From Bradyrhizobium sp. SZCCHNS1050 (GTDB taxonomy: Bacteria > Pseudomonadota > Alphaproteobacteria > Rhizobiales > Xanthobacteraceae), in NCBI RefSeq assembly GCF_032484785.1, contig NZ_JAUETR010000002.1, positions 620,001 through 684,000 on the forward strand: a DNA stretch of 64,000 bases, read 5' to 3'. This document shows, one piece after another, positions 24,236 through 31,567 of the stretch. Below the pieces are notes generated by a model. That model ran no database searches. It worked only from the letters and a program-made list of their open reading frames with translations, and was not told the DNA's origin. A program made the position numbers and the translations under genes. Numbering within the stretch: the first letter of the stretch is position 1; each line of letters opens with the position of its first letter.

Positions 24236-25084
24236 TCATCCCTTGACCGCGCCCGACGTCAGGCCGGCAACGATGTGCTTCTGCGCCAGGAGGAAGAGGA
24301 TGATCGTTGGCAGGATGGTCAGGGTGATGAAGGCGAGGATCAGGTGCCACTCGGACGAATACTCGCCCTGATAGACCATGATGCCGAGCGGCCATGGATA
24401 CAGCGCATCGGTGTTGAGCATCACCAGCGGCAGCAGATAGGCGTTCCAGCTGTTGACGAAGGTAATGGTGCCGACCGTCGCCAGGATCGGGCGCGACAAT
24501 GGCAACGTCACGTAGCGGAAGAATTTGATATAGCTGCAGCCGTCGACCAGCGCGGCCTCGAGCAGCTCGTAGGGGATGTCCTTGAAGAAGCGGCGCAGCA
24601 ACAGCACGCTCATGGCGAGGCTGAAGGCGACCTGCGGCAGCGCGACGCCGAAATAGGTGTCGAGCAGCCCGAGATCGCGCACCTTGATGAACAGCGGCAA
24701 CACCGCGGTCGCCGCCGGAAACAGCAGGCCGAGCGTCAAATAGCTCAGCAGCATCGAGCTGCCGTAGAATCGGACATGGGCAAAGGTGAAGGCCGCCATC
24801 GACGCGACGATGAGAGTCAGAACGACCGTCAGCGTGGAGATGATCAGCGAATTGCGCAGGAGCTGCCAGTAGCGCCCGGAGAACAGGATATCGGCATAGT
24901 TCTGCCACGCCCAGTGCTGCGGCAGGCCGAACGGATTCACGCGCAATTCCCCGAGCGACTTGAAGCCACCGAGCAGCGTCGCAAGCAGCGGCACCAGCAC
25001 GAAGATGGCGACGATCGCGAGGAACACCGTCTTGAACAGCACGGCGGGATCGAATGGTGCCCGGAACGTCTCCACCTTATTCAT
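24236..25084 (-). CDS. carbohydrate ABC transporter permease, MalG type
   Basis: A 282-residue inner-membrane permease with six predicted helices, the first at about 20-40. The ABC EAA loop reads YELLEAALVDGCSYIKFFRYVTLPLSRPI and contacts the ATPase. The ATG at 25084 overlaps the end of the partner permease gene by 8 bases, indicating coupled translation. It forms a heterodimeric channel with the product of 25077-26018. Confidence 0.93.
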   Translation of the reverse strand: MNKVETFRAPFDPAVLFKTVFLAIVAIFVLVPLLATLLGGFKSLGELRVNPFGLPQHWAWQNYADILFSGRYWQLLRNSLIISTLTVVLTLIVASMAAFTFAHVRFYGSSMLLSYLTLGLLFPAATAVLPLFIKVRDLGLLDTYFGVALPQVAFSLAMSVLLLRRFFKDIPYELLEAALVDGCSYIKFFRYVTLPLSRPILATVGTITFVNSWNAYLLPLVMLNTDALYPWPLGIMVYQGEYSSEWHLILAFITLTILPTIILFLLAQKHIVAGLTSGAVKG

Positions 25085-26018
25085 CGCGCATGAACCATCG
25101 CTTGTAGGTGAAGGCAAAGGTCACGCAGATCACGAACAGGATGACGCCGATGGCGCTGCCATAGCCGACCCGCATCCGGGAGATGCCGTTGTTGTAGAGA
25201 AAGCTCACCATTGTATTCGAGGAGTCGGCGGGCCCTCCGCGCGTCAGCGGCATCACCAGGTCGAACAGCTGCAGCGAGCCGACGATGGCGAAGAACACCG
25301 AGAGCCGAATCGTCGGGTAGAGCAAGGGAATGACGATGTGGCGCAGGCTCTGCGACCGCGTCGCACCGTCGATCCGGGCGGCCTCGATCAGGCTCTTGTC
25401 GATGCTCTGCAGCGCGGCGATGAACAGCATCATGTGGAAGCCGAAATACTTCCAGACGATCACGATCAGCACCGCCAGCATCGCCGTGTCGGTCGAGGCC
25501 AGCAGATGCGGCGGCTCGGCGCCGAAGCTGCGCCAGATCGACGCGACCAGGCCATAATCGCCGTCATAGACGAAGCTGAAGATCAGCCCGGTCGCGATCT
25601 CGGCGAGGATATAGGGCATGAAGAACAGCATCCGCAGCGCCACCGCGCCGCGGAACCGCTCCGCGAGCATCAGGGCCAGCGTCAGCGCCAGCGGCAACTG
25701 GACACACAGCGAGACCGCAATGATCAGGCCGTTGTTGCGCAGCGCGAGCCAGAACGCGCGCGTCTCCAGCACGAAACGATAGTTGTCAAAGCCGATCCAA
25801 TGGGTCGGCCTGCCGAACCCATTCCAGTTGAAGCCCGAGTACCAGGCGGCCTCGCCGATCGGCAGCACCACGAAGAGCGTGAACAGCAGCAGCGCAGGCG
25901 GCAGGAACAGGATCAGGACGGTGAAGCGGCCGTCCCAGCTCGGGCCGCCCACCGCGCGCGTGGAGAGCGATGCCGGCGATACACCCATCGCCGGCGAACT
26001 CGCGATCGGACGTGCCAC
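25077..26018 (-). CDS. carbohydrate ABC transporter permease, MalF type
   Basis: A 313-residue permease with six predicted helices after a 30-residue cytoplasmic head. The EAA loop is KSLIEAARIDGATRSQSLRHIVIPLL. It is the partner of the MalG-type permease and lies 1 base from the end of the binding-protein gene. No ATPase gene is encoded in the cluster, so the pair must use an ATPase from elsewhere. Confidence 0.93.
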   Translation of the reverse strand: MARPIASSPAMGVSPASLSTRAVGGPSWDGRFTVLILFLPPALLLFTLFVVLPIGEAAWYSGFNWNGFGRPTHWIGFDNYRFVLETRAFWLALRNNGLIIAVSLCVQLPLALTLALMLAERFRGAVALRMLFFMPYILAEIATGLIFSFVYDGDYGLVASIWRSFGAEPPHLLASTDTAMLAVLIVIVWKYFGFHMMLFIAALQSIDKSLIEAARIDGATRSQSLRHIVIPLLYPTIRLSVFFAIVGSLQLFDLVMPLTRGGPADSSNTMVSFLYNNGISRMRVGYGSAIGVILFVICVTFAFTYKRWFMRDE

Positions 26019-26019
26019 G

Positions 26020-27279
26020 TCAGTTGCCCTGCTTCCGCGCTGCCTCGATCGCCTTGGCAGCCTCCTGCGGACTCATGCTGCCGCCGGCTATCTCCGCGGA
26101 GACATCGTTGACGACGCGACCGACGGAGGGGCCGAGGCTCTGGTCATAGAAGTTCTGGTGATAGTTCGATTTGGCCAGATTGGACGCGATCAGCTTCATG
26201 AAGGAATTGTTGAGGCCGGCGTCCGCGCCCTGCACCACCGGGATGATGAAATTTCCCGCCGCCAACCGTGTCTGGACGTCCTTGGAGATGAAGTACTTCA
26301 GGAAATCGACGGCTTCCTTGGGCGAGCCCTTGGTGACCAACCAGCCGGTGATGCCGCCGAGCGTATCCGTCGGCGCGCCCTTGCCGCCTTGCACGACCGG
26401 AAAATCGAACCAGCAGATCTTGTCTTCGCTCAAGCCGACCTTGTCGGCGGCGAGCGCCCGCTGCAGATTGTAGACGGAGCTGATCGCGAGCGTCATCGCC
26501 GCCTTGCCATCGCCGAAATATCCGACGGCCTGCGGGTTCTTGAAGCCAAGAAAGCCATTCTGGAATGGCTGGAGATCGACGAGCTGCTTGAACAGCTCGC
26601 CTGATTTGACGAAGGTGTCGCCGGCAAAGCCGCCATTCTCGCCGCGCAGCGCCGCGTCGAATGCCGGCTTGCCGCCGATCCGCACCGCAAGATGCGTCCA
26701 GTAGAAATGCAGCGGCCATTTGTCGGCGCCGCCGACCACGATCGGGGTCACGCCGGCCGCCTTCAACGTCTTCACGGCGCTCAGCAGATCGTCCCAGCTC
26801 TTGATCGCCGTGGGATCGACCTTGGCCTTGGCCATCAGCTCCTTGTTGCAGACGAAGCCGACCTGCGACAGCGAGATCGGAAGGCCGTAGACGTGGCCGC
26901 CATCGGTGAATGCCGCGAGCGCCGCCGGAGTCACGCTGTCGCTGTAGCCTTTCACCTGCTCGGTGATGTCCTCGAGCACGCCAGCCTCGATCTGCGCCTT
27001 CAGGACACCGCCCGCCCAGCTGTAGATGATGTTCGGCCGGTCCTTGGACTGCAGGATGGTCGGCAGCTTGGCCTTGTAGGCCTCGTTCTCGAGGAACTGC
27101 ATCTCGATCTTGACGCCCGGATGCGACGCCTCATAGGCGCGGGCCACCTCCTCCCAGATCTTCACCTGGGCTGGATTGACCTCGATATGCAGCCATTTCA
27201 CGGTGGTATCGGCGCTCGCGACGGTGGCCCAGAGCAGGCATGCGGCAGCGGCGAGTCCCAGCTTCGCGAGCAGTCTCAT
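26020..27279 (-). CDS. extracellular sugar-binding protein of an ABC transporter
   Basis: A 419-residue family 1 solute-binding protein. The signal peptide spans about residues 1-23 (LGLAAAACLLWATVASA). The mature protein shows VKWLHIEVNPAQVKIWEEVARAYE, HPGVKIEMQFLENEAYKAKL and the Trp-rich IIYSWAGG segment typical of sugar binders. The ATG at 27279 gives the normal signal peptide; the upstream open frame was rejected. It is the first gene of the operon and is the likely target of control through the palindrome 94-111 bases upstream. Confidence 0.93.
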   Translation of the reverse strand: MRLLAKLGLAAAACLLWATVASADTTVKWLHIEVNPAQVKIWEEVARAYEASHPGVKIEMQFLENEAYKAKLPTILQSKDRPNIIYSWAGGVLKAQIEAGVLEDITEQVKGYSDSVTPAALAAFTDGGHVYGLPISLSQVGFVCNKELMAKAKVDPTAIKSWDDLLSAVKTLKAAGVTPIVVGGADKWPLHFYWTHLAVRIGGKPAFDAALRGENGGFAGDTFVKSGELFKQLVDLQPFQNGFLGFKNPQAVGYFGDGKAAMTLAISSVYNLQRALAADKVGLSEDKICWFDFPVVQGGKGAPTDTLGGITGWLVTKGSPKEAVDFLKYFISKDVQTRLAAGNFIIPVVQGADAGLNNSFMKLIASNLAKSNYHQNFYDQSLGPSVGRVVNDVSAEIAGGSMSPQEAAKAIEAARKQGN

Positions 27280-27372
27280 CACAATCCTCCCAACCGTCTT
27301 CTTTGTTGCGGTAATCCTGTCCTCATTTTTTGAGGTGCGCAACTGAAATTCTGACAGAGCAAACCTCAAACG

Positions 27373-27390
27373 TGTTCGCATTTGCGAACA
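27373..27390. promoter_or_regulatory. perfect 8+2+8 palindrome, candidate operator of the sugar operon
   Basis: TGTTCGCA (27373-27380) and TGCGAACA (27383-27390) are separated by TT. The 18-bp dyad lies 94 bases before the binding-protein start, in an AT-richer part of the 246-bp gap between that gene and ilvA. It suits a dimeric sugar regulator, most simply the LacI-family protein at the operon's end. A separate 7-bp hairpin, CGCCTTT (27454-27460) and AAAGGCG (27469-27475), lies beyond the ilvA stop and may weakly terminate it. Confidence 0.55.
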
Positions 27391-27525
27391 GCTTCACGAG
27401 TAGACAGAGAGATTGCTAATTGGGCTGAGCAAGACTCGGCGGGCAGCCGCACGCGCCTTTCGCCTGGAAAAGGCGGAGCGGGCGTCTGCCGCACCGCGAA
27501 GGATGTGCTGGAGATCGCCTGACGC

Positions 27526-28752
27526 TCAGGTGCAGCGCGCCTTGAAATTTGCGGCGACGAGCTTCGCCATCACGTCGTTGAGATGCGCCTGGTCGCGCGT
27601 CTCGATCACCAGCTCGAGCAGGGTCGCCTTGGCCGGCAGGTCCGAGAACGTTCGCTGATGCGACACCTCGATGATGTTGGCGCCGGCATCGGCGAGCAGC
27701 GTCGACACGGCAGCGAGTTGTCCGGGACGATCGACGATGTCGATCGACAGCTGCGTCAGCCGCCCCTCGCGAGCGAGCTCGCGGGTGAGCACCGAGGCGA
27801 TCAGTCGGGTGTCGATGTTGCCGCCGCTCAGCACCAGGCCGACATTGCGGCCGGCAAACTGCGCGGGGTGCGCGAGCACTGCGGCGAGACCGACGGCGCC
27901 GGCGCCTTCGACCACCGTCTTCTCGATCGAGATCAGCGTGGCGAGCGCACGCTCGATCTGCGGCTCGTTGACCAGCAGGATATCGTCGACGAGATGGCGG
28001 ATGATCTCGGTCGTGATCCGGCCCGGCGATTTCACCGCGATGCCCTCGGCGAGCGTGTCGCCGCGCATCGGCAGCTGACTGCTGCGGATGGCGTTGTACA
28101 TCGACGGATAGAGTTCGGCCTGAACGCCGACGATGCGCAAGCCCGGCTTGATTGCGCGCGCCGCGACCGCCATGCCGGAGATCAGCCCGCCGCCGCCGAT
28201 CGGCACCACGAGCGTATCGAGCTCGGGGACCACCGCGAGCATCTCCAGCGCCACCGTGCCCTGCCCTGCGATGATCAGTGGATCGTCGTAAGGATGGATC
28301 ATGGTCATGCCGTGCGCCGCGCCGTGCTCCCTGGCGAACGCGCCCGCCTCCTCCAAGGTGGCGCCGGAAATCACGACCTCGGCGCCGTGCCGCTTGGTGT
28401 TCTCCACCTTCACCATCGGCGTGCCCACCGGCATCACGATGGTCGCGGGAATGCCGAGACGCCGCGCGTTATACGCGACGCCCTGCGCGTGGTTGCCGGC
28501 CGACATCGCGATCACGCCGCGTTCGCGCTGCTCGGCGGACAGCGCATTCAGCCGGTTCAGCGCGCCGCGCTCCTTGAACGACGACGTGAACTGCAGGTTC
28601 TCGAATTTCAGCCAGACGTTGCAGCCGCAGATCTCGCCGAGCGTCCGGCTCTGGTTGCAGGCCGTCGCGAGCACGGCGCCACCGATGGTCTCGGCGGCGG
28701 CCCGCACATCGTTGGCGGTGACGGGCAGCGCGTTCAGATCAGTGGCGGTCAT
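27526..28752 (-). CDS. ilvA: threonine ammonia-lyase (threonine dehydratase)
   Basis: A 408-residue PLP enzyme deaminating threonine to 2-oxobutanoate, the first step of isoleucine synthesis. SSFKERGALNRL contains the PLP Lys, followed by MSAGNHAQGVAYNARRLG and the glycine loop IGGGGLISGMAVAAR. One C-terminal ACT domain (about 330-405) marks the short form, intermediate between TdcB and the two-ACT IlvA. The ATG at 28752 gives a normal N-terminus. It follows argC on the same strand after 114 bases. A catabolic role cannot be excluded. Confidence 0.93.
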   Translation of the reverse strand: MTATDLNALPVTANDVRAAAETIGGAVLATACNQSRTLGEICGCNVWLKFENLQFTSSFKERGALNRLNALSAEQRERGVIAMSAGNHAQGVAYNARRLGIPATIVMPVGTPMVKVENTKRHGAEVVISGATLEEAGAFAREHGAAHGMTMIHPYDDPLIIAGQGTVALEMLAVVPELDTLVVPIGGGGLISGMAVAARAIKPGLRIVGVQAELYPSMYNAIRSSQLPMRGDTLAEGIAVKSPGRITTEIIRHLVDDILLVNEPQIERALATLISIEKTVVEGAGAVGLAAVLAHPAQFAGRNVGLVLSGGNIDTRLIASVLTRELAREGRLTQLSIDIVDRPGQLAAVSTLLADAGANIIEVSHQRTFSDLPAKATLLELVIETRDQAHLNDVMAKLVAANFKARCT

Positions 28753-28866
28753 GGGTCTGCCCATCCCTCAGCGTGCGTCATTGCACGCGATGCCGGCGGC
28801 GCGCCGACCTCGCATGATGTTGCCGATCGTGCCGGCGCGTCTGCGGCCGGACGATCCAGATCGGTC

Positions 28867-29859
28867 TCAGCTCCCGAGATCGGGCAGTCCGAGCATCAGC
28901 CGCATGTTCTGCACGGCCGCGCCCGAGGCGCCCTTGCCGAGATTGTCGAGCCGCGCCACCAGCACCGCCTGGTGATGCTGGTCGCTGGCGAAGACGTAGA
29001 GCTCGAGCTTGTTCGTCTCGTTCAGCGCCTCCGGCTCGAGCCGGCCGCTCTTGGCCGCCGCGCCATCGAGCGGCATCACCGAGACGTATTTGCTGCCGGC
29101 ATAATGCTTCGTCAGGGCCGCCTGCAGGTCCGAGCCTGACGGCTTGCCCGGCAGTGTGTCGAGTTGCAGCGGCACGGAGACCAGCATGCCCTGCCGGTAG
29201 TTGCCGACGGAGGGAATGAAGATCGGCCGCCGGGTCAGCCGCGAATAGAGCTGCAGCTCAGGCAGATGCTTGTGCTCGAGGCCGAGACCGTACAGCTCGA
29301 AGTTCGGCGCGGTGCCATTCTCAAAGGCCGCGATCATCGTCTTGCCGCCGCCGGAATAGCCGCTCACCGCGTTCACCGTGACCGGATAGTCCTGCGGCAT
29401 CAGTCGGGCATCGACCAGCGGCCGCAGCAGCGCGATGCCGCCGGTGGGATAGCAGCCGGGATTGGAGACCTTGCGCGCATTCCGGATCTTGTCGGCCTGG
29501 TCGGCGGCGAGCTCGGGAAAGCCATAGGCCCAGTCCGGCGCGACCCGGTATGCGGTCGACGCGTCCAGCACCTTCGGCGCAGAGCTGCCCATGCCGTCGA
29601 TCAGCGCCACCGTCTCCTTGGCCGCATCGTCCGGCAGGCAAAGGATGACGAGATCGACCTCGGCCATCAGCGCCCGCTTGGCCGCCGGATCCTTGCGCTT
29701 GTCCTCGGCGATCGTCTTCACGACGATGTCCGGCTGGTGCCGGAGACGCTCGGCGATTCCCAGGCCGGTCGTTCCCGAGCCGCCGTCGACGAACACGGCG
29801 CGTGTCGCAGTCCCGGAGGCGGCGTGAGCTTTCGGCACGTTGCTGTCGATCACGGTCAT
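28867..29859 (-). CDS. argC: N-acetyl-gamma-glutamyl-phosphate reductase, type 2
   Basis: A 330-residue enzyme reducing N-acetylglutamyl-phosphate to the semialdehyde in arginine synthesis. VDGGSGTTGLGIAERL is the nucleotide-binding loop and SNPGCYPTGG contains the catalytic Cys; HKHLPEL follows later. The compact loop and length mark the type 2 ArgC found in many alphaproteobacteria. The ATG at 29859 was chosen over an upstream frame that overlaps the PaiB gene. It starts 10 bases after that gene, so they share a transcript. Confidence 0.94.
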   Translation of the reverse strand: MTVIDSNVPKAHAASGTATRAVFVDGGSGTTGLGIAERLRHQPDIVVKTIAEDKRKDPAAKRALMAEVDLVILCLPDDAAKETVALIDGMGSSAPKVLDASTAYRVAPDWAYGFPELAADQADKIRNARKVSNPGCYPTGGIALLRPLVDARLMPQDYPVTVNAVSGYSGGGKTMIAAFENGTAPNFELYGLGLEHKHLPELQLYSRLTRRPIFIPSVGNYRQGMLVSVPLQLDTLPGKPSGSDLQAALTKHYAGSKYVSVMPLDGAAAKSGRLEPEALNETNKLELYVFASDQHHQAVLVARLDNLGKGASGAAVQNMRLMLGLPDLGS

Positions 29860-29869
29860 GACACGCTCC

Positions 29870-30520
29870 TTAGGTCTGGGTTTCGCCGGCAAAGGCCTGG
29901 GGCCGCGCCTGCCGCATGAGAGAGGAAATCTGTTGCGAGCCAATGTCGGGCTGCTCGCCGAGCCTCGTCGCGATCGTCGCGTAGTCGGCCTCGGACTTGT
30001 GCTGGTTGAGCTTGAAGCTGCCTTCGACCTGATCGATCGTCATGACGATGCCCACAATCGCCTTGCGCATCGCCTCGAGGCGTCCCGCCGTCATCTTGTC
30101 CGAGGTCCAGGGCTTCTTCGGCAGCAGCCGCTGCTCGAACTTCGCACTGACCTCATAAGTCTGCCGCGCGAGCTCGGCCTCCGACAAGATCCGCGCCGTA
30201 CCGGTCAGATGCACGGCCTGATAGAGCCAGGTCGGCACCTGGTCGGGCGACACATACCAATCGGCGGAGACGTAAGCATCGGCGCCGCTGACGGCCAACA
30301 GCCAGGGCGTCGTACCGTCGGCGATCCTTGCCAGCGGATTGCCGCGCGCGACATGGAAGAACGCCTGCGGCGTGCCATCGTTCAAGGCGCCCAGGTGAAA
30401 CGGCACCGGTGACGCGATCGGCTTTGTGCCGTCCCACGCGCAGACCATGCCGAAGCCGCGCGCGTCAGCGAAGCCGAGGCTCGCGGCGCGATCGGGCTTG
30501 AAGGGCGGTGGCGTGTACAT
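29870..30520 (-). CDS. PaiB-like FMN-binding protein
   Basis: A 216-residue member of the PaiB family of FMN-binding split-barrel proteins. The start MYTPPPFKPD, then PIASPVPFHLG, FFHVARGNPLAR and SADWYVSPDQVPTWLYQAVHLTG, are typical. In Bacillus PaiB affects protease and sporulation genes; in proteobacteria the role is unclear and DNA binding is not evident. An AGGAG site lies 6 bases before ATG. It leads argC by 10 bases. The 170 bases before it hold a small open frame and a hairpin that resemble an attenuator. Confidence 0.88.
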   Translation of the reverse strand: MYTPPPFKPDRAASLGFADARGFGMVCAWDGTKPIASPVPFHLGALNDGTPQAFFHVARGNPLARIADGTTPWLLAVSGADAYVSADWYVSPDQVPTWLYQAVHLTGTARILSEAELARQTYEVSAKFEQRLLPKKPWTSDKMTAGRLEAMRKAIVGIVMTIDQVEGSFKLNQHKSEADYATIATRLGEQPDIGSQQISSLMRQARPQAFAGETQT

Positions 30521-30577
30521 CGGAAACTCCTGCTGGACGAAGGAGCCGCCTGATCAATCGCGCTGCAAGGAGAAAGT

Positions 30578-30604
30578 CTGCCGCGGGATCGGATCCGGCG
30601 GCAG
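30578..30604 (-). terminator. hairpin between leader-like ORF and paiB-like gene, possible attenuator
   Basis: On the minus strand a CTGCCGC...GCGGCAG stem (7 bp, arms at 30598-30604 and 30578-30584) with an inner CGGATCCG palindrome is followed by ACTTTCTCC, a moderately T-rich run. It lies 11 bases after the stop codon of a 25-codon open frame and 58 bases before the PaiB start. The T-run is weak for an intrinsic terminator. Confidence 0.3.
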
Positions 30605-30614
30605 GGGCTGTGAT

Positions 30615-30692
30615 CTAGACGCAGATCATCGCCCGTACCGCGGAGGTACGACGGCGCATTTCGGCGATCATGTGGGTCGCTGCGTTGATCAT
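30615..30692 (-). CDS. possible 25-residue leader peptide with three consecutive arginines
   Basis: ATG complementary to 30690-30692, 25 codons, TAG stop. The peptide contains EMRRRTSAVRAMICV: three adjacent Arg codons (CGC CGT CGT) and one more soon after. A CGTACC/GGTACG hairpin overlaps the codons just past the Arg run. Downstream genes on the same strand are paiB-like, argC and ilvA, so a link to arginine supply is conceivable. There is no good ribosome-binding site, and the frame stays open further upstream, so it may not be translated. Confidence 0.25.
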   Translation of the reverse strand: MINAATHMIAEMRRRTSAVRAMICV

Positions 30693-30765
30693 GGGGGCAG
30701 GCCTATAAGGCTGCCGGGTTCCTGCGTCAAGCTCGCAAGTCGGCCCGGCGCGTTCAGGGCTGGCG

Positions 30766-31296
30766 TCAGACCGCATGCCACAGCCATTCCATGATGCGCC
30801 CGATGATGTCGCCGAACAGCAGCAGCACCGCCGACCACACCAGCGCCGACACGAAGTTGGCGATCTGGAACACCATGTAGGGCATCTCGAAAATGCCCGC
30901 CGCCAGCGGCACCGATGCGCGCAACGGGCCAAAGAACCGGCCGATGAAGATGCTCGGCACGCCCCAATCGCGCACGAAGGCCTCGCCGCGCGGCAGCAGC
31001 TCCGGGTAGCGCGACAGCGGCCACATCTGGGCGACGCGGTCCTTGTAGCGGTAGCCGAACCAGTAGGAGACCCAGTCGCCGAGCGCGGCGCCGATGCCCC
31101 CGGCCAGCCATATCGGCCAGAAGCTGATCCCGGTGGCGCCGATCAGGGCGCCGATCGCGACCAGGGCGCCCCAGGCGGGAATCAGGAGCGAGACGAAGGC
31201 CAGGGACTCGCCAAAGGCAAGCAGCAGGACGATCGGAGCAGCCCAGGCCTGATGGTCGCGCACGAAGTCGGCAACCGCGCGGCCAAAATCTTCCAT
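30766..31296 (-). CDS. DedA-family membrane protein
   Basis: A 176-residue integral membrane protein of the DedA/VTT family, involved in lipid (undecaprenyl-phosphate or phospholipid) flipping and membrane homeostasis. About five hydrophobic segments are seen. The family motifs ALGDWVSYWFGYRYKD and FIGRFFGPLRASVPLAAG, with the conserved Gly/Arg residues, are present. It is divergent from parE across 271 bases and 73 bases upstream of the leader-like open frame on the same strand. Confidence 0.92.
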   Translation of the reverse strand: MEDFGRAVADFVRDHQAWAAPIVLLLAFGESLAFVSLLIPAWGALVAIGALIGATGISFWPIWLAGGIGAALGDWVSYWFGYRYKDRVAQMWPLSRYPELLPRGEAFVRDWGVPSIFIGRFFGPLRASVPLAAGIFEMPYMVFQIANFVSALVWSAVLLLFGDIIGRIMEWLWHAV

Positions 31297-31567
31297 CTGC
31301 TCGACGCCTTTCTGCTCCGCGGCGCTTAAGTGCTTGAAGGCCTTCGCGGTTCCATGGCGCAGACTGGTACGCCACCGAACCCGCCCACTTCAAGTCACAA
31401 CAACCGGCTGAACCGCGTGAACAGCGGCGATCCGGCGTTCGGAACCGGTCAAGACGTGGCGGGCCGGTGAACGTCGTTGTTTCCCGGGGTCATTGTTTTA
31501 TGCCGGTCCATGGCATAGTCAGGCCCAACGATTCGTTCCATCTTGCGCACACGCAACATCAGATTCC

